DNA of 64,000 nucleotides, from the NCBI RefSeq assembly GCF_042695135.1, contig NZ_CP170547.1, positions 2,728,001 through 2,792,000 on the forward strand, written 5' to 3'. Positions 32,772 to 42,526 of this stretch are shown one piece after another. Every line of letters starts with the position of its first letter. The stretch's first letter is position 1. Below the pieces are notes generated by a model that made no database searches, was not told where the DNA came from, and worked only from the letters and a program-made list of their open reading frames with translations. The position numbers were made by a program, and so were the translations under genes. This DNA comes from Epilithonimonas sp042695135 (lineage in GTDB: Bacteria > Bacteroidota > Bacteroidia > Flavobacteriales > Weeksellaceae).

Positions 32772-35700
32772 TTATTTTTTGATTATTTTGAAAGCTTTCT
32801 GAGTATTTTCAACTCTCAACATATAAATACCTGAGGGTAAGTTTGATATATTAATGCTGTTGTCACTAAAATGACCTTGCTTCACAATTCCTCCTGCTGT
32901 ATTTAAAATAACAAATCTAGGATCCATTCTGTCATTATTTTTAGAAACAATGTGGAGTATGTCTTTTACCGGATTTGGATGAATCTGGATGTCATCATCC
33001 TGATAATCTTTTATTGTAGCAACCGTATTAAGAATCGTATTTTCGGAATTTACCGAGTATGGCAGGTCGCCCATATATCTTTCCGTATCCTTGACACATC
33101 GTACGCCCATAGCAGCCTGTGGATAAAAGCCGGTTCCTGATGCGAGTTTTCCGCCATATCCGGATACACTTTTGAGATTAAATCCGATAGCATACCCAGT
33201 ATAGAAGTCTGCGGGAGAACTGGTCCATAATCCGGTTTGATACTTATAATTATCTGCAGTGGGATATTCGCTCCTGGCATTTTTCCAATCGTTACCTCCA
33301 AGGATTCCCCGTATACCGGTTGTCGGAATATTTCCAATTTGATATTTTGAATCTGGGAAACTGAATACCCAACCTGACCTGCTGCTTGGCGTTGTGCTTT
33401 CTGTAGTAATTGACAGCGTATAACCCGGATATTGTCTGACATTTACCGCATTATTGGCTGCTCCGCCCGTAAGATCTGCAATGGTACTCTGAACAATACC
33501 ATAATTTGCAAAACTGCCTGTAGTATTGTAGCCATTATAGAACCAAGGAGAAGAACCTTTTGCATAAGAGCCATTGTTGCCTGCAGCAAATAAATTGGCG
33601 TTTGCAGTATCCGGCACTCTCCATCCTGCAGGACAAGGGTCATAAACCGATTTTTCTGCAGCATGTCCCCATCTGTCCTGAGCAAGACCATTTTCGTCAG
33701 AGATCCAATCTTTTACCTGTAATGATTTTGTAAGTAATGTCCCTGAATCTTCCATCCCCAGTTCGTTCCCTGTTTTGGATCTGAAAAGGAAATATAAAGG
33801 ATTTTCGGTAGCGTATTTAATGACTTTTCTGATCTTTTCATTTTTAGGATCAGCAGCAGCAATTCCTGCCAACGATTTATAAACATTCCACTCTCTGGAG
33901 TAGCCTGCATTGTCTGTTGAGGAGAAAATCGCGTCGGTGATAGGGTTAGATATTCCCAAAATAACATTGTTATTGGCATCTAATCCAGTTTGCTTATAAA
34001 CATTATAGGTTGCGGCTACCTGCACGCTGTTGGCATGCGCAGAAATGTACTGAGTACCGCCAGGATTATGGAATGTCGGCAAAGGATCTTTCCTACCCCA
34101 TTGATAATGAAGCCCGCCAGACTGTTGAATTTGTGTTTTAGACTGTAATTCGGTCGCCAGATTCGGTCTGACCAATGAGGATGGTAATGCTTGCAGAGCT
34201 CCAAGATTTCTATCCATAAAAGTGGTCGTCAGAGGCGTTCCACCTTTAGCAGGGTATATTATCTGGCCGTTCGTAGCAGGAATAATCCCGCCATTCTCAA
34301 TCGATTCAGTCATGTAAGTGATTTGATTTCCCTCTGACAACGGATCTGTAATTGGTGCCCAAATGTGCCAGCTCCACAGGATTTTATCAGGATCAGATGT
34401 TCCCCAAACCCCGTTATTGCCTTTGTGAAAAGCAATTACAGCGTTGCCTTTTTTCTTCGCAGCTATCGTAACTTTCAATTGCTGATCCGGATATGTACCT
34501 ATCACCTGAATCTTTTTAATTAAACTTTGGTTGTCGGTCCATACCACACTTCCTGTATCAATGCTACCCAGCGGAAGTTCCTTATTAGCTGAAAGGTATA
34601 GCTTGTGCATGGCATATGCTTTTTTAAGGCTAATAATCAATTCTTTATCCTGAGACACTGCATCATTTTGCTCACCGGTCATCACCACAAAGCTGTTAGG
34701 TTCTTTTGTCCATGCTTTATAATCCGTCTGATCACCATCTGTTGACAAGACATATTCTGTTTGATAAAATGCTGGCAATAGCGACATGTTTGGATCTTTC
34801 ATACACCTTACCGCTCCCAAGCCATTTGTTTGAAGTGTTTGATTGACGTAGATTCCATTCCAGCCCGTGCTGGATACATTTGCTCTTTCCGGATCACTAT
34901 GAATAATGGTGCCTCTTGTACCACCAATTCCATAAGTGGCATTCAATAAAAAACCATCAGCTCCCTGATCCTGATAGACAACACGCGCAGGATTACTTCC
35001 ATTTTCCTGATAATAGGTATAGCTTCCTGTAGTTGGAATTAATCCAATTTGTCTGTTATCTGTCCCGCTAAAATCTATTCCTCTGCCGGGATATACCTTC
35101 ACTCCAATCAGCATATTATTAATTGAATTCGGCAATATCTGGCTGTTAGCGGTATTTGTATCGTCATTGACACCACTGTTTTTCCTTCCTAGAGGGTTAA
35201 GATTATTATTAATGGTATTTCTTCCATAGTGAGAAGGGATTCTCCATCCATTTGGGCAAGGATCGAATTCGGATTTCAATTCATATGATTTGCTATCCTC
35301 AGCAACAACATTATCACTGCCGGATGCATTACTATGCAGACCTTTTCTATTGTCAGACCACAGATCCCAAGTTTCTACCAAATCCTGATTGGAATTATTA
35401 CTCTTATATTCCTGGCTGGAAAACCAAGTACCATCATTGGCAGCATGGGTAATAATATTGATGGGATTAGTAATGGAATATCTTATATTCCCATTGATGT
35501 TATTGGTGCCGGTATCAGTTCCTCTTTGTTTTACAGATATGGGAGAAGATTGTAAAGTTGCATAAGAATGTCTTCTGCTCCCAACATCGCCTGTCACCTC
35601 ATAGAAAGTGCCATCTTTATATTCCAGCGGAGGTACAGGATCTTTTCTCCCCCATTGGTACATCAGACCTCCGGATTTGTGCCAGTTATGACCTAGAAAG

Positions 35701-36446
35701 CCGGCATTAGTTGCTCCAAGATTCCGATCCATATACTTTGGCGTAAAAGCCTGATTCAGAACATCAGTTTCAAAGCCCTGTCCATAAGTCGCCCCATATG
35801 CAGGATCATCCGTAACCCAAATATGCCAGGTCCAATAAATAACGCCATCGACCTTAAATGCTATGCTCGCATTGCCCTCCCCTTTCGTTTTATCAATTAT
35901 AATCTTAATTTTAGCATCCTCACCCGTTCCCACAATAAAAGTTGAACTTATTAATCCATTTACATCTTCCCAAAAAACAGCAGCCGTCTGCTTACCATTT
36001 TCACTGATTGGTGTAAAAGAACCCGCGTCATTTTGCATATACCTGCCTTTTTTCCACATTTGATAGGCTTTTGCTACAGGAATATACAATCCGTCAGTTT
36101 TGGTACCATCAGGCAGAATACCATCCTTATAAAAAATATAGCTGTTAGGAGCAAGCGTATAATCATTTTCTATTTTGACTTTGTTATCACTTTTAAGAGT
36201 GGGAATCCCCTGTCCGTCTTCAGAAGTTAATCCGGTATTGTGAGACGCGGCAGTATTGAATTCAGCAGAGGAAATATTAACGTTTGCATCTAGTAAAACA
36301 TCTCTATTTTGAACGGTCGAAATGTTAGATAAAGTTTGACCAGCTGCCAAGGACTTAGAAATTGGCTTTTGTCCATATAAAAACAGGGTACAAAATAAAA
36401 ATAGTAAACTGTATATTTTGATCATAAAAATTATTTTCATAATCAT
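32772..36446 (-). CDS. T9SS-secreted protein with two FISUMP-like regions
   Basis: A 1224-residue secreted protein. Signal peptide 1-26 (MIKIYSLLFLFCTLFLYGQ part) and a C-terminal type A sorting domain, about 1150-1224 ('IHPNPVKDILHIVSKN', 'NLPSGIYMLRVEN'), for type IX export and surface attachment. The body repeats twice a block with 'MDRNLGA', 'GGL.YQWGRKDP.P' and 'DPCP.GWR.P', the last being typical of the Fibrobacter succinogenes paralogous (FISUMP) domain. Ligand unknown. The first ATG is used; two further Met codons follow within 8 residues. It is monocistronic. Confidence 0.87.
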   Translation of the reverse strand: MIMKIIFMIKIYSLLFLFCTLFLYGQKPISKSLAAGQTLSNISTVQNRDVLLDANVNISSAEFNTAASHNTGLTSEDGQGIPTLKSDNKVKIENDYTLAPNSYIFYKDGILPDGTKTDGLYIPVAKAYQMWKKGRYMQNDAGSFTPISENGKQTAAVFWEDVNGLISSTFIVGTGEDAKIKIIIDKTKGEGNASIAFKVDGVIYWTWHIWVTDDPAYGATYGQGFETDVLNQAFTPKYMDRNLGATNAGFLGHNWHKSGGLMYQWGRKDPVPPLEYKDGTFYEVTGDVGSRRHSYATLQSSPISVKQRGTDTGTNNINGNIRYSITNPINIITHAANDGTWFSSQEYKSNNSNQDLVETWDLWSDNRKGLHSNASGSDNVVAEDSKSYELKSEFDPCPNGWRIPSHYGRNTINNNLNPLGRKNSGVNDDTNTANSQILPNSINNMLIGVKVYPGRGIDFSGTDNRQIGLIPTTGSYTYYQENGSNPARVVYQDQGADGFLLNATYGIGGTRGTIIHSDPERANVSSTGWNGIYVNQTLQTNGLGAVRCMKDPNMSLLPAFYQTEYVLSTDGDQTDYKAWTKEPNSFVVMTGEQNDAVSQDKELIISLKKAYAMHKLYLSANKELPLGSIDTGSVVWTDNQSLIKKIQVIGTYPDQQLKVTIAAKKKGNAVIAFHKGNNGVWGTSDPDKILWSWHIWAPITDPLSEGNQITYMTESIENGGIIPATNGQIIYPAKGGTPLTTTFMDRNLGALQALPSSLVRPNLATELQSKTQIQQSGGLHYQWGRKDPLPTFHNPGGTQYISAHANSVQVAATYNVYKQTGLDANNNVILGISNPITDAIFSSTDNAGYSREWNVYKSLAGIAAADPKNEKIRKVIKYATENPLYFLFRSKTGNELGMEDSGTLLTKSLQVKDWISDENGLAQDRWGHAAEKSVYDPCPAGWRVPDTANANLFAAGNNGSYAKGSSPWFYNGYNTTGSFANYGIVQSTIADLTGGAANNAVNVRQYPGYTLSITTESTTPSSRSGWVFSFPDSKYQIGNIPTTGIRGILGGNDWKNARSEYPTADNYKYQTGLWTSSPADFYTGYAIGFNLKSVSGYGGKLASGTGFYPQAAMGVRCVKDTERYMGDLPYSVNSENTILNTVATIKDYQDDDIQIHPNPVKDILHIVSKNNDRMDPRFVILNTAGGIVKQGHFSDNSINISNLPSGIYMLRVENTQKAFKIIKK

Positions 36447-36865
36447 ATTACAATAAGTGTGCTAATAAATCAAGTATTATTTATTATACATAAGAATATC
36501 TAAAAAATATCAAATATTTTGACATTTATTATCAATAACCTTAGGTCATCAACAATTTTATAAAATATAAGTGATTAATAAAAATTTTGTACAACTTAAT
36601 AGATCAACCATTTTTTAAATCATTTATTCTAATTTTTTGTTACAACTACAATACTTAAATCATCAATAAGAATAATTATAGAGAAGCCAGAGACTGTCAA
36701 ATCGCTTGGTATCAATTAAATAATTCAATGAAATGATATTCTTAATTAACTTAAAAAAAACATATTAATTGATCATAAAAGCGGCTTTGGAATTAAATTC
36801 CTAAAAAACAAAAAAATCTAAAAAATTATTTTAAATTGATCTACTGTTTACAAATGTCCATCATT
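36447..36865. other. AT-rich divergent intergenic region
   Basis: About 420 bases, very AT-rich, between the divergent T9SS-protein and glucokinase genes. It must hold both promoters. I find no exact TANNTTTG box and no strong hairpin. Confidence 0.4.
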
Positions 36866-37948
36866 ATGAATAATTTTCAGGAAATCGTCTTATCAGATAT
36901 TTCAGATGTCAGTTTACCAATGGCTTATCCTTCGTAACAAAAGAAATTACCTGCTTCCGGAATTGTTTTGGCGGCAGATGTGGGTGGCACCAAAACGGAA
37001 CTGGCACTTTTCCACATTAAAAAAGGGAAATTATTCGCCATCAAAAACCAACGATATGCTACCACAGATCACGATTCTTTTGTTGAGGCGATCCGTCATT
37101 TTCACGATGATAAATCTTCTCTTATTGATTGTGCTTGCCTTGGTGTGGCTGGTACAGTAGAAGGCGATATCGTTCGTGGAGTCAACTTTGCGTGGGAAAT
37201 AGATGCCAAAAAATTAGAATCGGATCTTAATATAAAGCGGGTGCTTCTTATCAACGACCTTCAGGCCAATGCTTACGGCTTATCTGCGCTTGGTGATTCA
37301 GACTTTGAAATTCTTGCCGAAGGGGAGAAAAATGAAGGTAATGCTGTAGTGATCTCACCAGGAACAGGTCTTGGTGAAGCCGGAATGTTTTGGGATGGAG
37401 CATATTATCATCCATACGCAACAGAAGGCGGGCATTGCAATTTTGCACCTACCAACGAACAGGATGTTGAGCTCTGGAAATTTTTAAAAGATAAATTTGA
37501 CCACGTGAGTTGTTGGGAAAGGCTTATTTCCGGAAAGGGTATTCTTAATATTTATGAATTTTTACGAAAACATAACGTCGAAAAAGAGCCTGACTGGCTT
37601 ACTGAACAACTGAAGAACGACCATTCAGCGAAAGTGATATCTGCCGCAGCAATAGAGAAAAAAGATCCCGTATGTATTGAAACGATGCAGCTTTTTTTTA
37701 AATATCTTGCCATAGAATCCAGCGAGCTTGCATTGAAGACCAAGGCAACTGGAGGAATTTACATCGGCGGTGGCATTGTCCCGAAGAATATTAGTCTGAT
37801 TGAAAAACAAGAATTTTACAACAATTTCATCAATGTGGGACGAATGAAGCATCTGCTAAAAACCACTCCCATCAAAATAGTCCTCAATGATAGAACTGCT
37901 TTGATGGGAGCAGCATATTATGCGGCAATGGGGATTCTCGATCAGTAA
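36866..37948 (+). CDS. glk: Glucokinase with in-frame stop after 23 codons
   Basis: The catalytic part (36968-37948, 326 residues from a TTG) is a full Glk-family glucokinase: 'VLAADVGGTKTELALF' phosphate loop, 'LLINDLQANAYGL', 'ISPGTGLGEAGM' and 'ATEGGHCNFAP'. It phosphorylates glucose to glucose 6-phosphate, feeding the adjacent zwf pathway. The same frame begins at an ATG at 36866 and reads MNNFQEIVLSDISDVSLPMA up to a TAA at 36935-36937, then QKKLPASGIVLAADVGG. So either a nonsense mutation truncates a natural N-terminal extension, or translation starts at TTG 36968. The domain itself appears intact. Confidence 0.8.
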
Positions 37949-37981
37949 TCTGATCATTCCGGACCTTTACAAATATTTTCC

Positions 37982-38710
37982 TTATTTTAACAATTTCGAG
38001 GCTGCAGAAGAATCCAGAAACCACTGCACTTTTTTTTCATTCGATTGAATTAAACGTGCAGGATATTGATGTATTGATCCCGACATGTCTTCCAAGACGT
38101 GAAATACAGCTTCTGATTTTTCTTCTCCAAAGACCAAAAATGCAATATTTTCTGCATTGTTGATTAAAGGAGCAGTCATAGTAATCCGAAACATATCAAC
38201 TTCTTGCACGAATATCGATCTGATCGTCGCTTCAGTCTCATCCAATACCGAAGTGTCTGGAAAAAGCGATGCGGTATGAGAATTATCACCAAGTCCCAAA
38301 AGAACAAAATCGAATTTAACAGGTTTTCCCACAAAATGTTCTGAAACAGAATCCCAATAATTTCTTGCTGATTCTTCCGGAGTTCCTGTAGTATCGACTT
38401 CAAAAATATTTGATGAATTAATTTTTAAAGGTTCAAATAAAGCCTCCTTTACCATTACTGAATTTCTCCGAGAATCATCTGCGGGAACAAATCTTTCATC
38501 ACCAAAGAAAAAATAGGTGTTCTTCCAATCGATATTATCTTTAAACTTTTCTGCCAATAATTCATACAATTTCTTAGGTGAACCGCCGCCGGAAAGTACA
38601 AAATTAAATTGTCCATGATCCCTGATTGCTTTTCTTGAAACCTCGCAAATGGTTTCTGCCAAATCCTTTATTAACGCTTCAACATCATTAAATATCTTTA
38701 AATCGTTCAT
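37982..38710 (-). CDS. pgl: 6-phosphogluconolactonase
   Basis: A 242-residue DevB/SOL-type lactonase: 'FNFVLSGGGSPKKLYELLAE' substrate motif, 'FFGDERFVPADDSRRNS', 'GLGDNSHTASLFPDT'. It hydrolyses 6-phosphogluconolactone, the product of the zwf enzyme encoded immediately upstream (stop and start overlap by 1 base). Confidence 0.95.
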   Translation of the reverse strand: MNDLKIFNDVEALIKDLAETICEVSRKAIRDHGQFNFVLSGGGSPKKLYELLAEKFKDNIDWKNTYFFFGDERFVPADDSRRNSVMVKEALFEPLKINSSNIFEVDTTGTPEESARNYWDSVSEHFVGKPVKFDFVLLGLGDNSHTASLFPDTSVLDETEATIRSIFVQEVDMFRITMTAPLINNAENIAFLVFGEEKSEAVFHVLEDMSGSIHQYPARLIQSNEKKVQWFLDSSAASKLLK

Positions 38711-40230
38711 CAGCTAATCTTATTTTTTTGAGGTAAATTGATCCAGTGAAAACCATCTTTGGCAATGAGTGCATCTGCATTTTCTGGGCCCCAGGAGTTT
38801 GCAGGGTAATTTGGAAAGCTGGTCATTTTATTATTTTCCCAATGATCGAGAACCGGCATTACCACTTCCCACGCTGCCTCTACCTGATCTGCCCGCATAA
38901 ATAAAGTCTGATCGCCTGAAATCACATCCAGCAAAAGTGTCTCATAAGCCTCCGGAGAATCTGTTTTTGTTTTTTCCGAATAGTCAAATACCATATCAAC
39001 CGTATTCAGGATCATCTCGAGACCCGGTGTTTTGCTTTCCAGCTGAAATCTGATCGCCATATCTGGCTGAATACTGATAACAAGTCTGTTCTGTTTCGGA
39101 ATTGCATGCTCATCATTATTGAACATATTATGAGGCACTTCCCGAAATTGAATTACAATGTAAGAAGCCGATTTTGATAGCCGTTTTCCCGTGCGCAAAT
39201 AAAACGGAACACCTTGCCAGCGCCAGTTATCGATATTGAATTTCATTGCAGCGTAGGTTTCGGTATTGGAATCCTGATCCACATCAATCTCATCACGGTA
39301 ACCCGGAACTTCTTTTCCTTCTACCCAGCCAGAACCATATTGCCCCCTGATAGCTATATTATCGATCATCCCGGGAACAATTTTACGGATCGCCTTCAAA
39401 ACATCAACTTTTCTATCGCGCACCAAATCAGCATCGAAGTTGATGGGAGGTTCCATAGCTACGATACACAGCAATTGCAATAAATGATTTTGGATCATAT
39501 CCCGCAAAATTCCTGCATTATCAAAGTAACTTCCCCTGTCTTCCACACCAATTTGTTCAGTCACCGAAATCTGGACGTGTTCGATATGCGTACGGTTCCA
39601 CAGCGGTTCCATAATCGTATTGGCAAATCGGAAAGCCATCACATTCTGAACAACTTCTTTACCTAAATAATGGTCTATCCTGTAGATTTGTCTTTCATCA
39701 AAAATAGTCAGTAAGTTGGTGTTTAAAGCTTTTGCAGATTCCAGATCTCTCCCAAATGGTTTCTCAATGATGATGCGGGTAGTTTCCTTATTATTCTCCA
39801 GTTTACTTTTTGAAATGTTTGATGCGATAGTACAAAATAAATCCGGTGAAACAGCGCAATAATAAAGTACCGAAGGATTCTCATTCCATTCTTCTTTTAA
39901 CTGGCTTACTTTAACATAGAAGTCATTGTAAGAAGCTACATCATTGATATTAGCTGCCTGATAAGAAATATTTGAGGAAAACTCTGCCCACTTTTCTTTT
40001 TTAACTTTACCAGTTCTGGAAAATTGATTGATTCCTTCCAATAGGGAATCCCGATATTTCTCGTCACTGAATTCCGTTCTCGAAGTTCCTATGATAGCAA
40101 ATTTTTCAGGTAACCGGTTTTCAAGAAAGAGGTTATACAATGCCGGAATAATTTTCCGTTTGGTTAAATCTCCGTTTCCACCGAAAATAATGATAACTGT
40201 TGGATTTTTTTTATCTGATGTTTTTGACAT
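38710..40230 (-). CDS. zwf: Glucose-6-phosphate 1-dehydrogenase
   Basis: A 506-residue NADP-linked dehydrogenase: nucleotide motif 'IIFGGNGDLTKRK' (Rossmann GGxGDL), catalytic 'RIDHYLGKE' and 'EKPFGRD'. First step of the oxidative pentose phosphate pathway. Lies 39 bases after gnd and overlaps pgl by 1 base. Confidence 0.96.
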   Translation of the reverse strand: MSKTSDKKNPTVIIIFGGNGDLTKRKIIPALYNLFLENRLPEKFAIIGTSRTEFSDEKYRDSLLEGINQFSRTGKVKKEKWAEFSSNISYQAANINDVASYNDFYVKVSQLKEEWNENPSVLYYCAVSPDLFCTIASNISKSKLENNKETTRIIIEKPFGRDLESAKALNTNLLTIFDERQIYRIDHYLGKEVVQNVMAFRFANTIMEPLWNRTHIEHVQISVTEQIGVEDRGSYFDNAGILRDMIQNHLLQLLCIVAMEPPINFDADLVRDRKVDVLKAIRKIVPGMIDNIAIRGQYGSGWVEGKEVPGYRDEIDVDQDSNTETYAAMKFNIDNWRWQGVPFYLRTGKRLSKSASYIVIQFREVPHNMFNNDEHAIPKQNRLVISIQPDMAIRFQLESKTPGLEMILNTVDMVFDYSEKTKTDSPEAYETLLLDVISGDQTLFMRADQVEAAWEVVMPVLDHWENNKMTSFPNYPANSWGPENADALIAKDGFHWINLPQKNKIS

Positions 40231-40269
40231 TACTTATTTAATTTTTAAAATTTGGATTAAAACAACAGC

Positions 40270-41700
40270 TTAATTTTTGATATTTTCCATTACCCATTTG
40301 GTATGAAACACGCCTTCTTTTGCTTTCAGTTCATAGGTATGAGAACCGAAATAATCCCGTTGTGCCTGGATAAGGTTTGTCGGCATATTTTCAGAACGGA
40401 AATCATCAAAATAAGTCAATGCCGCAGAAAATGCGGGCGTTGAAATACCATGAATCACTGCATCTGAAACAATAGTACGAATACTTGGAATGCTTTGAGC
40501 AAGATTTCGCGCAACAGTTTCATCCAGAAGCAAGTGCTGTAACTCCGGGTTTTTGTTAAAAGCGGCATAAATATCTTCCAAAAATTCCGAGCGGATAATA
40601 CAGCCGCCACGCCAAATTTTTGCAATCAGATCTAAGTTAAGATTATATTTGAATTCTTCATTCGCCTGATAAAGTAAGTGCATTCCTTGGGCATAAGCGG
40701 AAACCATTGCAAAATAGAAAGCTTCCTCCAGTTGGTTACAGTACTCATCTTTATTAACATTGTAGTTTAAGTCAGCCAAATCCGGATATATCTTTGAAGC
40801 CTGAACACGCAGATTTTTCAAGGAAGAAAGATCACGCATGGAAACAGCAATGTCAATCACCGGTGTTGGCAGATGAAGATCCATTGCGGCCTGGGAAGTC
40901 CATTTACCAGTACCTTTTGCTTTAGCCTCATCTCTGATATTATCCAGCAGAAGGTTCTCTTCTCCTTCATTTTTATAGGTGAAAATATCAGTTGTTATCT
41001 CTAATAAATAAGATTTCAATCTTCCCTCATTCCACTTTTTATAAACTTTATGGATTTCGTCATTATCCATTTTCAGACCTTTTTTCATGATCTCATAAGA
41101 TTCCGAGATCAGCTGCATAATTGCATATTCAATACCGTTGTGAACCATTTTCACGAAATGACCTGCGGAACCTTTTCCCATAAAAGCGACGGTAGGTTCA
41201 CCATCTACTTGGGCTGCAATTTTCTCGAGAATAGGTTTTAGGACTTCATAAGCTTCTTCATCACCGCCGGGCATCATACTTGGGCCTCTTCTGGCGCCCT
41301 CTTCTCCACCTGAAACGCCCATTCCAACAAAATGAAAACCTTTTTCTTCCAATTCTTTGTATCGTCTTTCGGTATCTGTATAATGTGAATTTCCTCCATC
41401 TATAATGATATCTCCCTTGTTCAGAACAGCGAGCAATTCATCGATCACATTGTCTACAATTTCACCTGCCGGAACCAGCATCATTACAACTTTCGGGCTT
41501 TTAAGACTGTTTGTAAATTCCTTCAGATTTGAAAATCCCTGAATATTTTCGTTATTGAGAGCATTTAGGGTATTGACTTTTTCAATGCTGTTGTCATATC
41601 CGGCGCAGCTATAACCGTGGTCTGCAATATTTTGTAACAGATTGGAGCCCATGGTTCCCAAACCTATCATTCCGAATGCATTTCTATTTTCTTGTTTCAT
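40270..41700 (-). CDS. gnd: 6-phosphogluconate dehydrogenase (decarboxylating)
   Basis: A 476-residue enzyme: 'MIGLGTMGSNL' NADP motif, 'DGGNSHYTDTERR', 'GVSGGEEGARRGPSMMPGG', 'GHFVKMVHNGIEY'. It converts 6-phosphogluconate to ribulose 5-phosphate with NADPH. Full usual length. First gene of gnd-zwf-pgl, all on the minus strand. Confidence 0.96.
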   Translation of the reverse strand: MKQENRNAFGMIGLGTMGSNLLQNIADHGYSCAGYDNSIEKVNTLNALNNENIQGFSNLKEFTNSLKSPKVVMMLVPAGEIVDNVIDELLAVLNKGDIIIDGGNSHYTDTERRYKELEEKGFHFVGMGVSGGEEGARRGPSMMPGGDEEAYEVLKPILEKIAAQVDGEPTVAFMGKGSAGHFVKMVHNGIEYAIMQLISESYEIMKKGLKMDNDEIHKVYKKWNEGRLKSYLLEITTDIFTYKNEGEENLLLDNIRDEAKAKGTGKWTSQAAMDLHLPTPVIDIAVSMRDLSSLKNLRVQASKIYPDLADLNYNVNKDEYCNQLEEAFYFAMVSAYAQGMHLLYQANEEFKYNLNLDLIAKIWRGGCIIRSEFLEDIYAAFNKNPELQHLLLDETVARNLAQSIPSIRTIVSDAVIHGISTPAFSAALTYFDDFRSENMPTNLIQAQRDYFGSHTYELKAKEGVFHTKWVMENIKN

Positions 41701-41837
41701 TTTGTTACTTTGTTGTAATATTTTTTATAATATTTTAATACTTAGTTAAGTTATTTAATAATGAGATTAATGGAATCAGTTTTACTTTAAATTTTATTTG
41801 AATATCCGGAATCAGTAACAATTTAGTTTTAGAAGTA

Positions 41838-41928
41838 TTTTTGTCATTGGCTACGCCGAACCTTCGGTTTCTGAAAGAACCTCAACACACTGAAATAAAA
41901 CAATTTAGATTCCTACGGAAAGACAAAA
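41838..41928. repeat. Small palindromic/MITE-like intergenic repeat
   Basis: The ends TTTTTGTC and GACAAAA are inverted; the inside carries GGCTACGCCGAACC and GATTCCTACGGAAAGAC. I recognise 'GATTCCTACGGAA(T)GAC' units as dispersed intergenic sequence in Chryseobacterium-like genomes. It sits in the 298-base gap between gnd and rpiB. Confidence 0.4.
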
Positions 41929-41998
41929 GACTATTGATTTTTATCATTATGAGTAAAACGGATATACATAAAATTTTAATATTTGAAAATATTTGCCA

Positions 41999-42460
41999 TT
42001 ACGAACGGTTTTCCAGATTCTGAATTTTCTCCAGCCTTCGCAGATGTCTTTCGGCTCCGATAAATTTAGCGTTGAGAAAAGCTAAAATCAACTCTTCTGC
42101 GATTGCATAACCTGTTACACGGCCGCCGAGACAAATTAAATTCATATCATCATCCTCAACGCCCTGATGTGCAGAGAAATAATCCGAAACCAATGCTGCC
42201 CGAATACCGGGAATTTTGTTGGCTGCAACACATGCTCCCACACCACTGCCACAAATGGCAATACCGCGGAAAACTTCTTTTGAAGCCACGGCCTTTGCAA
42301 GCGGAATGACGAAATCAGGGAAATCATCTGAATTATCCAGTTCCATTGCACCATAATCTACCGGCTCGAATTGGTTTTCAGATAAGAATGATTTTATTTT
42401 TTCCTTAAGTTCGAAACCGCCGTGATCTGCACAGATTCCAATTTTCATAAATGCCGACAT
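41999..42460 (-). CDS. rpiB: Ribose-5-phosphate isomerase B
   Basis: A RpiB/LacA-family isomerase: 'IGICADHGGFELKEKI', catalytic cysteine in 'AICGSGVGACVAANK', and 'RVTGYAIAEELILAFL'. It interconverts ribulose and ribose 5-phosphate. The likely start is the second Met (ATG at 42448), giving 149 residues beginning MKIGICADHGG; the first Met adds MSAF. It sits between tkt and gnd, completing a pentose phosphate cluster. Confidence 0.93.
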   Translation of the reverse strand: MSAFMKIGICADHGGFELKEKIKSFLSENQFEPVDYGAMELDNSDDFPDFVIPLAKAVASKEVFRGIAICGSGVGACVAANKIPGIRAALVSDYFSAHQGVEDDDMNLICLGGRVTGYAIAEELILAFLNAKFIGAERHLRRLEKIQNLENRS

Positions 42461-42526
42461 CTAATTTTTTATTTAATTCAGTAAGACATTAACCTCAAAT
42501 ATCAGATACTAAGTTCGTGAAAAAAA

